Shown here in pieces: positions 1 to 7,174 of a DNA stretch of 31,260 bases; position 1 is the first letter of the stretch; each line of letters opens with the position of its first letter. The stretch lies in the NCBI GenBank assembly GCA_031285415.1, contig JAITWF010000067.1, positions 1-31,260 on the forward strand. The letters are read 5' to 3'. Both the position numbers and the translations under genes were made by a program. The stretch is from Deferribacteraceae bacterium (lineage in GTDB: Bacteria > Chrysiogenota > Deferribacteres > Deferribacterales > JAISNW01). A model generated the notes under the pieces. It was not told where the DNA came from, did not search any database, and saw nothing but the letters and a program-made list of their open reading frames with translations.

Positions 1-21
1 ACGGAAATTTTAAATAAGATT

Positions 22-140
22 TCCTTGTGGCTTTAGCGGAGAAGTAACACCTGTTCCCATCTCGAACACAGCAGTTAAGCTCTCCTGCGCCGAAGGTAGT
101 TGGTAAAGATAATACCTGCAAGAATAGGTCGCTGCAAGGA
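22..140 (+). rRNA. rrf: 5S ribosomal RNA
   Basis: This is a 5S rRNA of the large ribosomal subunit, about 119 nt long. The terminal helix is visible: TCCTTG at the 5' end pairs with CAAGGA at the 3' end. The internal conserved loop (CCATCTCGAACACAGCAGTTAAG region, about 57-79) and the later GCGCCGAAGGTAGT block match the bacterial consensus. It is probably the last gene of a 16S-23S-5S operon whose 23S gene ends just outside the window. A strong terminator follows 8 bases downstream. The exact ends are inferred from the terminal helix. Confidence 0.93.
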
Positions 141-147
141 TTAAAAT

Positions 148-183
148 AAAAAGCCCTACATCATAATTGGTGTAGGGCTTTTT
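148..183 (+). terminator. Rho-independent terminator of the rRNA operon
   Basis: The stem AAAAGCCCTACA pairs perfectly with TGTAGGGCTTTT around a 10-base loop and ends in a T-run. It lies directly after the 5S gene. The A-run on the 5' side means it could also terminate transcription arriving from the other strand. Confidence 0.9.
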
Positions 184-184
184 C

Positions 185-442
185 AATACACTGGGGTGGG
201 AACCAAGGTTCCCCCTCCCAACTCCCCCCTCCTTTGAGGGTTCGCTTTGGCGAAGTAAATTCGCCTCCACTCAACTGATATCTTTATTTTCCACTACCCC
301 GTCATCTTGCGTGACACTGCGTGTCTCGCAATCTGCCACCCCTTCTCAGGCGAAGGGGAATTATAGGCAGGCCGCAGTGACGTGCGCTTTTTGTATTTTA
401 TGACATATTACAGAAGTCAATGATATAATCGCCAAAAGGTAC
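185..442. repeat. Gene-free spacer with degenerate GC-rich palindromic repeats
   Basis: No credible gene is seen between the 5S terminator and the promoter at 443. The stretch about 192-260 contains C-rich and G-rich runs (TTCCCCCTCCC, ACTCCCCCCTC, TTTGAGGG) resembling the element at 15027-15120. At 300-382 a second degenerate palindrome begins with CGTCATCTTGCG and ends with CCGCAGTGACG, and it contains the small inverted pair GCGTGACAC/GTGTCTCGC. Its edge motif matches that of the element at 12343-12459, so I read it as a decayed member of the same intergenic repeat family. Confidence 0.55.
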
Positions 443-471
443 TTGACAGGATATACAATGAATCCTAGAAT
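443..471 (+). promoter_or_regulatory. Sigma-70 type promoter of the 496 lipoprotein gene
   Basis: A perfect -35 box TTGACA (443-448) is followed, after exactly 17 bases, by TAGAAT (466-471; 5 of 6 match to TATAAT). The ATG lies 25 bases after the -10 box, with AAGGAG at 484-489. This is one of the best promoter matches in the window. Confidence 0.8.
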
Positions 472-495
472 ATCCCTAAATCTAAGGAGAATTAT

Positions 496-1035
496 ATGAA
501 ACAACTACTCGTACTTTCTGTGCTACTACTCTCGTTTTCTATATTTTTTACTGCATGCGCTGCGAAGTCGCCAGTAAGCCAAGATACGCCGCAGGCTGAC
601 AAAACACTCTCTCAGGTAATCTTTAATTTTAAATCATCCTACAACGATAGATCTGTTTTGACATTCTGGAGAAAGATTGAAGCTGATGGCACAAAGGGGG
701 AGCGCTTCTTTGTGGGTGGTGGTACTACATTTAGCCTCATGATGAATCTCCCCTTCCCTCCATTTGCCCCTAAGACGGTGGAGCTTGAAGCAGGGAGATA
801 CTATCTGGACTCATATCAGGTGCCTATAGAGGGCGGAAAGTACTGTGTTAGCGAAGGAACGCACTACACACAGCGCAACGGATGGGATGACACAAAAGGT
901 CAGCCGAAATATCTATCGTTCACGGTAGAAGAGGGGAGCGGTTTGACTCTACCAGAGGTTGTCTTTAATGGTTGCGAGCCAACAATTAACGATACTCAAA
1001 AGGTCTTTACATTGGGAGCAGTATTTAATAAGTAG
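496..1035 (+). CDS. Putative lipoprotein of unknown function
   Basis: This 179-residue protein begins with a charged MK, a hydrophobic stretch (residues 4-18) and a lipobox ending FTAC with the lipidated cysteine at 21, so it should be a membrane-anchored lipoprotein. The mature part has no domain I can name. It contains Gly/aromatic-rich segments (GGGTTFSLMMNLPFPPF around 75-90; a VELEAGRYYLDSY segment around 95-108) that suggest a beta-sandwich. Two cysteines in the second half could form a disulphide. The ATG is fixed by AAGGAG 6 bases upstream and by the promoter at 443-471. The next gene starts 9 bases downstream, so the two may be co-transcribed. Secretion and lipidation are well supported; the role is unknown. 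Confidence 0.8.
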   Translation: MKQLLVLSVLLLSFSIFFTACAAKSPVSQDTPQADKTLSQVIFNFKSSYNDRSVLTFWRKIEADGTKGERFFVGGGTTFSLMMNLPFPPFAPKTVELEAGRYYLDSYQVPIEGGKYCVSEGTHYTQRNGWDDTKGQPKYLSFTVEEGSGLTLPEVVFNGCEPTINDTQKVFTLGAVFNK

Positions 1036-1044
1036 GAGTTTGCG

Positions 1045-1440
1045 ATGGATTTAATACCGTACCCAACCGAAGCGATGAAGAGGTTTAGTTGGCTGGAGGA
1101 GTGCCTGCAGGAGCAGCTAGGGGTGGAGAGGGAGTTTAAGCCAGAGTGGCAGGCGTTTAAATATCTGATACGAGACAAGATGTTTGCCTATATTGGCGTG
1201 CATGAGCCGACGGGCAGGTTGATAATTACATTAAAGCTGAACCCTCTTGATAGCTATTCGTTGCGTGAGCAGTACGTTGATATCATACCAGGCTACTATA
1301 TGAATAAGACGAATTGGAGCACTATCTTTCTCGATGGTGAGGTTCCACAGGAATTAATCAAGGAGATCGCATGTGCTTCTCATAAGGTTTTGCTCTCCTC
1401 TTTTAGTAAAAAGGTACAGCAGGAGATATTAGGGGCTTGA
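1045..1440 (+). CDS. MmcQ/YjbR family protein
   Basis: This 131-residue protein matches the MmcQ/YjbR (DUF419) family, small cytoplasmic proteins with a CyaY-like fold that are often annotated as DNA-binding. Recognisable parts are the central RLIITLKLNPLDSYSLREQY region (note the Leu-rich strand then acidic turn), the PGYYMNKTNWSTIFLDG segment and the C-terminal helix with a SHKVLLSSFSKK motif. In this family the residues after the glycine-tyrosine turn (NKxNWxT) are characteristic. AGGAG lies at 1034-1038, overlapping the stop of the lipoprotein gene, and supports the ATG. Length is normal for the family. The biological role of the family is poorly known. Confidence 0.85.
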   Translation: MDLIPYPTEAMKRFSWLEECLQEQLGVEREFKPEWQAFKYLIRDKMFAYIGVHEPTGRLIITLKLNPLDSYSLREQYVDIIPGYYMNKTNWSTIFLDGEVPQELIKEIACASHKVLLSSFSKKVQQEILGA

Positions 1441-1455
1441 TGCCCCTATTTTTTT
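1430..1455 (+). terminator. Rho-independent terminator overlapping the MmcQ/YjbR stop codon
   Basis: TAGGGGC (1430-1436) pairs perfectly with GCCCCTA (1442-1448) around a 5-base loop and is followed by seven T residues. The TGA stop (1438-1440) lies within the loop, so the last codons form the 5' arm of the terminator. Confidence 0.88.
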
Positions 1456-1456
1456 A

Positions 1457-2101
1457 TCATTTAGCTAAAAGTTTACCCATTTCGAAGGCATCGTCGCAGT
1501 CCATTGGGAAGATCTCTAGTCGGTGAGTTCCCTTCTCGATCTCTGAAAATTTCGACGATTCATATTTGCTATAATCGTTGAACTGATAGGTATTATATGC
1601 ATACAACGTCTCTGGTTTATGTCCCAGCACCGTCTCTGCAAAGACTAGGTGCATATTTATGATCTCTTTAAGGTGAATCCTTTCGGCTATCTCTTCGGTG
1701 ATATTCATCGTATAGATAAAGCCAGAGCGGATCTTGTGTGGGTATACGCTTGGTATCTCGTCGCTATAGATCATTCCAGAGAAGATCAGTCGCTCCAGTA
1801 GGGCGTTCATCCCCGATGTGAGGTTCATTAGATAGATCGGAGAGCCGAAGATCACTGCGTCGGCGGCGATAATCTTCTCTAACACAGGTGATAGATCATC
1901 TTTCATTGCGCATTTGCCATGCACGCCTTTTTTAAGCTTGCAGGCGAAGCAGCTTGTACACCCTTTGTAGTTTAATCCGTATAAATTAATCAGCTCTGTC
2001 TCCACCCCCTCTTGCGAAGCGGCTCCTTCGAGAGCGTGTTTTAGCAGCGTTGCGGTGTTGGCGTTTCTTCGTGGGCTACCGTTGATAGCGATCAGCTTCA
2101 T
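1457..2101 (-). CDS. Flavodoxin-fold NAD(P)H-dependent FMN reductase, iron-sulphur flavoprotein-like
   Basis: This 214-residue protein has the FMN phosphate-binding loop GSPRRNANT (residues 8-16) and the GSPIYLMNLTSGMNALLERL region (about 86-105) that binds the isoalloxazine ring. It belongs to the NADPH-dependent FMN reductase/flavodoxin family. Four cysteines at about 48, 51, 54 and 64 (CX2CX2CX9C) lie in the position of the compact cysteine motif of iron-sulphur flavoproteins, so a 4Fe-4S cluster is possible; many family members with this motif are uncharacterised. Likely role: cytoplasmic electron transfer or reductive detoxification. GGAGG 6 bases upstream of the ATG supports the start. 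It converges with the MmcQ/YjbR gene. Confidence 0.85.
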   Translation of the reverse strand: MKLIAINGSPRRNANTATLLKHALEGAASQEGVETELINLYGLNYKGCTSCFACKLKKGVHGKCAMKDDLSPVLEKIIAADAVIFGSPIYLMNLTSGMNALLERLIFSGMIYSDEIPSVYPHKIRSGFIYTMNITEEIAERIHLKEIINMHLVFAETVLGHKPETLYAYNTYQFNDYSKYESSKFSEIEKGTHRLEIFPMDCDDAFEMGKLLAK

Positions 2102-2153
2102 AGATGTTCCTCCATTTAATTATTTCTGAACCTACTATATCCTGCGAGCAATT

Positions 2154-2164
2154 TCAACTGTTGA
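2154..2164. promoter_or_regulatory. Perfect 11-base dyad in a divergent intergenic region
   Basis: TCAACTGTTGA is a perfect palindrome in the 180-base spacer between the reductase gene (minus) and the 2309 gene (plus). It could be an operator, but so short a palindrome can also occur by chance. Confidence 0.2.
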
Positions 2165-2308
2165 CTATGCCATTGACACATGATTGTCTTAAAAATAGAT
2201 CTCCTTGTATGGGGCGATCGATATAGCTGAAGAAAGTTATTTACTAATTGTATAAGATTGTGCTAAAGATATATAGGGAATGTGTCGATAATATTCTCAG
2301 GCGAGAAC

Positions 2309-2638
2309 ATGAGCAAGAACATTGAAACAGTCTTAGAATCATTTGTCAAAGGGGAGATTGCTGCCACAGAGAGCAGGATAGTGGCGATCCGTACATTTTT
2401 GGATACCCTTCGGGCAGAGCTGTTTCGATATACCTCCGAGGTGCCTACCGACCCAGCTGACAAGGCGCATTTCGCAATGATCCTTAAGCTTTTCAAGAGC
2501 ATGATCTCCACATACGATGATGAGATTCAGATGCTTATCGCAAAGAGAGAGCGCATGCTCGATCACCTTCTAAATATCCGCTCCGTTGTCACTCATCTAC
2601 GTCCTAAAAATGATATGACCGATCTACATATTAATTAA
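2309..2638 (+). CDS. Small helical protein of unknown function
   Basis: I do not recognise this protein. From the ATG at 2309 it is 109 residues, almost wholly predicted helical and rich in charged residues, with heptad-like spacing of Leu/Ile/Met in the stretches around LKLFKSMISTYDDEIQMLI. A coiled coil is likely. The frame is open back to a GTG at 2282, which would add nine residues. That GTG has its only purine-rich sequence too close, whereas the ATG at 2309 has AGGCGAG a few bases upstream; I prefer the ATG, but the start is uncertain. The gene converges with another small helical gene at 2732-2926. Confidence 0.6.
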   Translation: MSKNIETVLESFVKGEIAATESRIVAIRTFLDTLRAELFRYTSEVPTDPADKAHFAMILKLFKSMISTYDDEIQMLIAKRERMLDHLLNIRSVVTHLRPKNDMTDLHIN

Positions 2639-2651
2639 TCGATAAATTATT

Positions 2652-2730
2652 TAGGGAGGGCTAACCCCTCCCCTACGAGGAGATGCGACAATGCCGTCTG
2701 TGTAGGGGCGAGGTCTGCTCGCCCTTGTGG
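2652..2730. repeat. GC-rich palindromic intergenic repeats
   Basis: Between two convergent small genes lie a hairpin-forming block (TAGGGAGGG / CCCCTCCCCTA, about 2652-2676) and a second block containing TAGGGGCGAGG / CTCGCCC (about 2703-2724). The GTAGGGGCG...GCCC signature recurs at 12366-12423 and 30218-30241. These are dispersed intergenic palindromes; one may act as a terminator for the flanking convergent genes. Confidence 0.65.
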
Positions 2731-2731
2731 T

Positions 2732-2926
2732 TCACACGCTCAGATGGTGATCTACAAGCTCCTCTAGCTCCTGTATTGATACGCTAAGGTCGTCTAGCGA
2801 CTGCTGTGCAGAGGTGACCATCATATATGAGAACGACAGCTCATTTAATAGATCTGAAAGATCTGGCTCTACTGATGTTTGCACTACTTGGTTCATGGCG
2901 TACTCTAGCTGTTCTATCCTATTCAT
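2732..2926 (-). CDS. Small acidic protein of unknown function
   Basis: This is a 64-residue acidic protein with many Leu, Glu, Asp, Ser and Gln residues and a likely two-helix or coiled-coil shape. No family is recognised. It is probably real: an AGGAG (2933-2937 on the complementary strand) sits 6 bases from the ATG, and the frame is clean. Its upstream side is occupied by copy 1 of the 124-bp palindrome family, which ends three bases before this ribosome binding site. It may work with the neighbouring small helical protein, but there is no direct evidence for that. Confidence 0.5.
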   Translation of the reverse strand: MNRIEQLEYAMNQVVQTSVEPDLSDLLNELSFSYMMVTSAQQSLDDLSVSIQELEELVDHHLSV

Positions 2927-2939
2927 AAAATGCTCCTAT

Positions 2940-3063
2940 GAAAATCCTTACATTAGCGCACTGCGTTGTTGTTTGAAAAAAATCCAATCCTCATGTACGT
3001 CTCATGTACACTGCGGTTGTATTTTTTCAAGCCGCCTAGCATTGCACTAATCTAAGAATTTTC
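2940..3063. repeat. 124-bp imperfect palindrome, copy 1
   Basis: The left arm starting GAAAATCCTTACATTAGCGC pairs with the right arm, whose complement reads GAAAATTCTTAGATTAGTGC, and the pairing continues inwards through an A/T-rich stem to the core TCCTCATGTACGTCTCATG... (about 2988-3015). The core is the same as in copies 2 and 3, while the arms differ in sequence but remain self-complementary. The core has the same orientation as in copy 3. It ends three bases before the Shine-Dalgarno sequence of the minus-strand gene at 2926. Confidence 0.85.
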
Positions 3064-3138
3064 TATCCTACGCTGTTATAGCAACTTTAATGCCAACACT
3101 CTAGCTACAGGAAAAAAGGAGCTGTTAAAAGTAAATAG

Positions 3139-3167
3139 TAGACTTAATCGAATAAATTTCCTATCAT
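3139..3167 (+). promoter_or_regulatory. Possible promoter of the BON-DUF1207 gene
   Basis: TAGACT (3139-3144) and TATCAT (3162-3167) are 17 bases apart and lie just upstream of the start at 3185. The -35 match is moderate (4 of 6), the -10 match is good. Confidence 0.4.
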
Positions 3168-3184
3168 GCCCCCAAGAGGGTTAT

Positions 3185-4255
3185 ATGCAAAAAGTTATAT
3201 TCACATTACTGCTTCTAATTGCGGCGGTGTCTACATCTATGGCAGCAGAGACGGACGTTGAGAGCGAGGATATCTACCTAGAGGGCTATATCAGAGCTAT
3301 GTTAAAGGAGAGGTATTCGCTAGGTATCGATGTCGAGGTGCGCAACGGCGAGGTATTCATGAAAGATAGCGTTGCCGATACGCCTAGATATGAGGAGCTT
3401 ATAGAGGATGTCAGCAAGGTAAAGGGTGTTGAATCGATAAAGATTGTAGATGAAGAGCAGATGAAGAGGGTTGAGCGCACATGGATTATGCCTGGCGCAC
3501 CGCTCTTCAAGCCGCTAACAGCTGACCCAAGATGGCCTGAATTTGCTGGCAGTTATAGGTATTATACCAATAGCGAACATGATAAACATGCCTTTGCTGC
3601 CTCGATAGGAAAAACTTTCTCACTATGGCGAACAAATCTTGCAAACTCCAATTCTAATGAAGTTAACAACAAACGTAGAGATTCGATCTTTGCAGAGATC
3701 GGTTTGCAGATGGCGGCGTTTCCAACGTTTGACCTTGATAATGCTGACTTTGATCTAATAAATGCTGATTATCAGATCGGTATCCCTGTAACTATCCAGT
3801 TCACAGGTGTTACCGTTATGGGGCGTATCTCGCACCAGAGCACATATATCGGCGATGAGTATATGGAGAAGAATCCAGATATTGAGCGGATTAATTTGAG
3901 CTATGAGACGATCGATCTTTTGGCATCCTATGAACCGAATGAGTGGTTTCGAATCTATGCTGGTGGCGGATATGTGATTCATGCCGATCCTACAGATTAT
4001 GGTGCATGGTTGTATCAGGGCGGTGTGGAGTTGCGTGTTATTGCCGACTATACAGGCGTACCAGATCTACTGATCGCTATAGATGCTAAAGGGCTAGAGG
4101 AGACGTACTATACCCCTAGTGTTACGGTGTCGGTGGGGCTAGAGCTGACGGAGCGTATGAAGATCGCCCTCGAGGTGCATGATGGATATTCGCCAGATGG
4201 ACAGTTCTATAATGAGAAAGTCACCTGGATGGGTATTGGGATACACCTCTATTAA
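3185..4255 (+). CDS. Envelope protein with BON domain and DUF1207 beta-barrel-like domain
   Basis: This 356-residue protein starts with a signal peptide (hydrophobic residues 5-18, cleavage likely after SMA at about 20). Residues 28-97 look like a BON domain: the sequence has the expected VEVRNGEVFMKDSV strand pair followed by a helix and a final strand near KVKGVESIKIVD. BON domains bind phospholipid or cell-surface components. From about 105 to the end the sequence resembles DUF1207 (PF06727), beginning with the hallmark LFKPLTADPRWPEF and continuing as alternating amphipathic strands ending in an aromatic-rich HLY terminus, so an outer-membrane or periplasmic barrel is likely. Its stop overlaps the ATG of the acyltransferase gene by one base (TAATG), so the two are translationally coupled. 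Function is unknown. Confidence 0.78.
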   Translation: MQKVIFTLLLLIAAVSTSMAAETDVESEDIYLEGYIRAMLKERYSLGIDVEVRNGEVFMKDSVADTPRYEELIEDVSKVKGVESIKIVDEEQMKRVERTWIMPGAPLFKPLTADPRWPEFAGSYRYYTNSEHDKHAFAASIGKTFSLWRTNLANSNSNEVNNKRRDSIFAEIGLQMAAFPTFDLDNADFDLINADYQIGIPVTIQFTGVTVMGRISHQSTYIGDEYMEKNPDIERINLSYETIDLLASYEPNEWFRIYAGGGYVIHADPTDYGAWLYQGGVELRVIADYTGVPDLLIAIDAKGLEETYYTPSVTVSVGLELTERMKIALEVHDGYSPDGQFYNEKVTWMGIGIHLY

Positions 4256-5007
4256 TGCGTACAGTTAGACTTATATATCGAGGCGTTAGGCTTGTGCAGA
4301 TTATATTGGTATTTCTAATCCGCACCTCCTTCGCCTCATTGAAACGTAGAGCGGAGTTGACTCATATATACTCTGCAAAGCTATTGCATCTATTTAATAT
4401 AAACGTTACGGTGACAGGTTCAGGCGAGCTTTCTAATCTGGAGCCGTGCCTGATCTTGTCGAACCATCTATCGTACCTTGATATACTGATGTTGACATCG
4501 GTGCGCCCATCGCTCTTTTTGAGCCACAAGGGGATTGAGAGGGAGCCGTTGATCGGTAGAATCGCTACGCATGGCGGCACCCTATTTGTAAATCGTGCCT
4601 CGAAATCAAAGCTTGAACTTGAGATGAAACGATTTGCCGCAATGCTACAGGATGGAAATACGGTAACGCTGTTTCCAGAGGGTACTACAGGCGATGGATC
4701 AGGGATAATGCCCTTTCATTCGTCGTTTATAGGGGCGGCGATCCTTGCTGATAAGCCAGTGCTACCGATCTGTATCGAGTATACAGCGCTGAATGGCGAG
4801 GCTATTACCCCTAAGAATAAAAGTAGCGTCTTTATATATGGCAACGCTTCATTTCTGGGGCATATCAAGAATATCTTCCTGCGAGAGGAGTCGATGAGGG
4901 TGAATATTCACGTGTTTGAAAGGATACCTATTGGAAACGCTAACAGGAAGGAGATCTCCAGTGCCGCAAGGGAGATGATTATGGGGACGTTTAAAGTGAT
5001 TGAATAA
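4255..5007 (+). CDS. 1-acyl-sn-glycerol-3-phosphate acyltransferase (PlsC/LPLAT family)
   Basis: This 250-residue protein is an acyl transferase of phospholipid or lipid A synthesis. The catalytic HX4D motif is NHLSYLD (His71, Asp76) and the substrate-binding block FPEGTT is at 140-145. A hydrophobic N-terminal segment (about 12-22) would anchor it on the inner membrane. It typically moves an acyl group to lysophosphatidic acid, but in this setting it could act on another lysolipid. Its start overlaps the stop of the BON-DUF1207 gene by one base, which suggests a shared envelope role. The rfb promoter overlaps its stop codon. Confidence 0.9.
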   Translation: MRTVRLIYRGVRLVQIILVFLIRTSFASLKRRAELTHIYSAKLLHLFNINVTVTGSGELSNLEPCLILSNHLSYLDILMLTSVRPSLFLSHKGIEREPLIGRIATHGGTLFVNRASKSKLELEMKRFAAMLQDGNTVTLFPEGTTGDGSGIMPFHSSFIGAAILADKPVLPICIEYTALNGEAITPKNKSSVFIYGNASFLGHIKNIFLREESMRVNIHVFERIPIGNANRKEISSAAREMIMGTFKVIE

Positions 5008-5027
5008 TCCTTATATTAAGGTATAAT
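5000..5027 (+). promoter_or_regulatory. Sigma-70 type promoter of the rfb sugar cluster
   Basis: TTGAAT (5000-5005), a 16-base spacer and a perfect TATAAT (5022-5027) lie just before rfbF. The -35 box overlaps the stop codon of the acyltransferase gene. GGAG at 5039-5042 then serves the ATG at 5051. Confidence 0.72.
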
Positions 5028-5050
5028 GTCGATGATATGGAGATCTTATT

Positions 5051-5818
5051 ATGAAAACAGTAATCCTAGCTGGTGGATTTGGCACTCGTATCTCGGAGGA
5101 GAGCTATCTGCGACCGAAGCCGATGATAGAGATCGGCGATAAGCCTATATTATGGCATATTATGAAGTCGTACTCCCACTATGGATTCAATGATTTTGTG
5201 ATCTGTCTTGGGTATAAGGCGCATATGATCAAGGAGTTCTTCTCTGATTACTACCTTCACACCTCCGATGTCACGTTTGACCTGTGCAACAACACGATGG
5301 AGATACATAACAACAACGCTGAGCCGTGGAAAGTTACGCTTGTGGATACAGGGCTAAACACCATGACTGGCGGGCGAGTGAAGCGTATACAGCGATATAT
5401 CGGCAATGAACCGTTTATGCTGACATACGGTGACGGCGTATCGGATGTGAATATTGCAGAGCTAGTGAAGTTTCATAAAGATCATGGCAAGCTCGGCACG
5501 ATGACTGCCGTCAATGTGGGGCAGCGGTTTGGTGTGCTAGAGATGGATGACAACAAGATCACGGCATTCAGAGAGAAGTCAGACGATGATGGCAGTATGA
5601 TCAACGCTGGCTTTATGGTGCTAGAGCCGAAGATCTTTGACCTTATAGAGGGGGATTCGACTATTTTTGAGAAGGCACCGCTGATGGGGCTTTCTGATAT
5701 GGGCGAGCTGATGGCGTATAAACATGATGGCTTCTGGCAGTGCATGGATACGCAGAGGGATAAACAGAAGCTGGAAGAGCTTTGGGCAGGCGGTAGTGCG
5801 CCGTGGAAGAGATGGTAA
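5051..5818 (+). CDS. rfbF: Glucose-1-phosphate cytidylyltransferase
   Basis: RfbF joins CTP and glucose-1-phosphate to form CDP-glucose, the first committed step of CDP-3,6-dideoxyhexose synthesis. The 255-residue length is normal. The N-terminal nucleotide-binding signature LAGGFGTR (residues 6-13) is followed by the RPKPMIEIGDKPI block (22-34); the YGDGVSDVN metal-binding segment (about 125-133) and NAGFMVLEP (about 185-193) are typical of the family. It opens the sugar operon and is followed by rfbH after 15 bases. In the ascarylose literature the same enzyme is AscA. Confidence 0.95.
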   Translation: MKTVILAGGFGTRISEESYLRPKPMIEIGDKPILWHIMKSYSHYGFNDFVICLGYKAHMIKEFFSDYYLHTSDVTFDLCNNTMEIHNNNAEPWKVTLVDTGLNTMTGGRVKRIQRYIGNEPFMLTYGDGVSDVNIAELVKFHKDHGKLGTMTAVNVGQRFGVLEMDDNKITAFREKSDDDGSMINAGFMVLEPKIFDLIEGDSTIFEKAPLMGLSDMGELMAYKHDGFWQCMDTQRDKQKLEELWAGGSAPWKRW

Positions 5819-5833
5819 AGGGGAGATATATTA

Positions 5834-7174
5834 ATGGATAAGATTCTAAGAGGTATTATACTAAAGCTTGTGTGCCGCTACTACAACGCCTCACATAAAA
5901 AACAGATGGAGCAACGTTATAAAGAGGGGGGCAGGATTGGCTATGCTGGCAGGGTTTTTGATAGTGAAGAGCTTGTTACATTAGTAGATTCAAGCCTTGA
6001 TTTTTGGCTTACATCTGGGAAGTATACCGATAAATTTGAAAGAGAGTTGGCTAAATTTTTAGGTACAAAGTATGTATCGTTTGTGAACTCAGGTTCATCT
6101 GCAAACCTCGTAGCATTTATGACGCTTACATCGCCTAAATTGGGCGATAGACGCATAAATAAAGGCGATGAGGTGATCACTGTAGCAGCAGGATTCCCAA
6201 CAACGGTATCTCCGATGGTTCAATTTGGTGCTATCCCTGTATTTGTTGATATAGAGATTCCAACTTATAATATAGATATATCTAAGCTAGAGGCGGCGTA
6301 TAGCGATAAAACTAAAGCTGTTATGGTTGCTCACACATTAGGCAACTGTTTTAACTTAAAGGCGATAAAGGAGTTTTGTGTAAAGCACAATCTTTGGCTT
6401 ATTGAGGACAACTGCGATGCACTAGGTGCGAGATATAATATAGATGGTAAGTGGAAATATTCAGGCACAGTAGGCGATATCGGTACATCAAGCTTCTATC
6501 CAGCCCATCATATCACCACTGGAGAGGGTGGAGCGGTGTATACCGATAATGCTCAGCTAAAACAGATCGCCGATAGCTTTAGAGATTGGGGCAGAGATTG
6601 CCATTGCAACTCTGGCAGAGACAACGCCTGTGGGAGACGATTTCAGCAGCAGTTTGGTGAGATGCCAGCAGGGTACGATCATAAATATATCTACTCTCAC
6701 TTTGGCTACAACCTCAAGGCGAGTGATATGCAGGCGGCTGTTGGCTGTGCGCAATTAAAGAAGTTGCCTAAATTTATTGAGGCAAGAAAGAATAATTGGA
6801 CTAAACTAAAGGAGGGACTCCAAGAGTGTTCTTCTCATCTTATATTGCCAGAGGCGGAGCCAGACTCCGATCCATCGTGGTTTGCATTTGTAATCACAAT
6901 AAAGGATGGGGCAGGGTTTGATAGAGACGAAATTGTGAATCATCTAGAGGGCAATGGCATACAAACTAGGAACGTTTTTGCAGGCAATATGATAAAACAG
7001 CCGTGCTTTGACGATATGCGTGGAACTCGCTCAGGATTCAGAGTGGTAGGAGATCTGACTAATACTGATAAAGTGATGACCGATACCTTTTTTATTGGCG
7101 TATACCCAGGATTAACGAATGAGATGATTGATTTTATGATAAAAACAGTTAAAGGATTTATTAAATCAAAATGA
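5834..7174 (+). CDS. rfbH: CDP-4-keto-6-deoxyglucose-3-dehydrase (E1)
   Basis: RfbH (also DdhC/AscC) removes the 3-hydroxyl of CDP-4-keto-6-deoxyglucose using pyridoxamine phosphate and a 2Fe-2S cluster. In the aminotransferase fold the usual PLP lysine is replaced by histidine: here the sequence SFYPAHHITTGEGG places His at 225/226 in that position, as expected for E1. The cluster cysteines are visible in DCHCNSGRDNACG (Cys256, 258 and 266). The 446-residue length fits the family. GGGGAGA precedes the ATG. The gene overlaps rfbG by four bases (ATGA). Its codons appear more AT-rich than those of its neighbours, a hint of separate ancestry. The E3 reductase that normally feeds it electrons is not in the window. 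Confidence 0.96.
   Translation: MDKILRGIILKLVCRYYNASHKKQMEQRYKEGGRIGYAGRVFDSEELVTLVDSSLDFWLTSGKYTDKFERELAKFLGTKYVSFVNSGSSANLVAFMTLTSPKLGDRRINKGDEVITVAAGFPTTVSPMVQFGAIPVFVDIEIPTYNIDISKLEAAYSDKTKAVMVAHTLGNCFNLKAIKEFCVKHNLWLIEDNCDALGARYNIDGKWKYSGTVGDIGTSSFYPAHHITTGEGGAVYTDNAQLKQIADSFRDWGRDCHCNSGRDNACGRRFQQQFGEMPAGYDHKYIYSHFGYNLKASDMQAAVGCAQLKKLPKFIEARKNNWTKLKEGLQECSSHLILPEAEPDSDPSWFAFVITIKDGAGFDRDEIVNHLEGNGIQTRNVFAGNMIKQPCFDDMRGTRSGFRVVGDLTNTDKVMTDTFFIGVYPGLTNEMIDFMIKTVKGFIKSK

Noticed and set aside
10..270. Minus-strand frame of 86 codons over the 5S gene and terminator
   Set aside because: It runs through the 5S rRNA and the rRNA terminator and has no family resemblance.
185..442. A tRNA gene after the 5S gene
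   Set aside because: No cloverleaf with a T-arm GTTCGANTC and acceptor stem could be found in the spacer.
2940..3063. Palindromes read as a CRISPR array or as an insertion sequence
   Set aside because: Copies are far apart with no spacers, and no transposase frame or long terminal repeats adjoin them.
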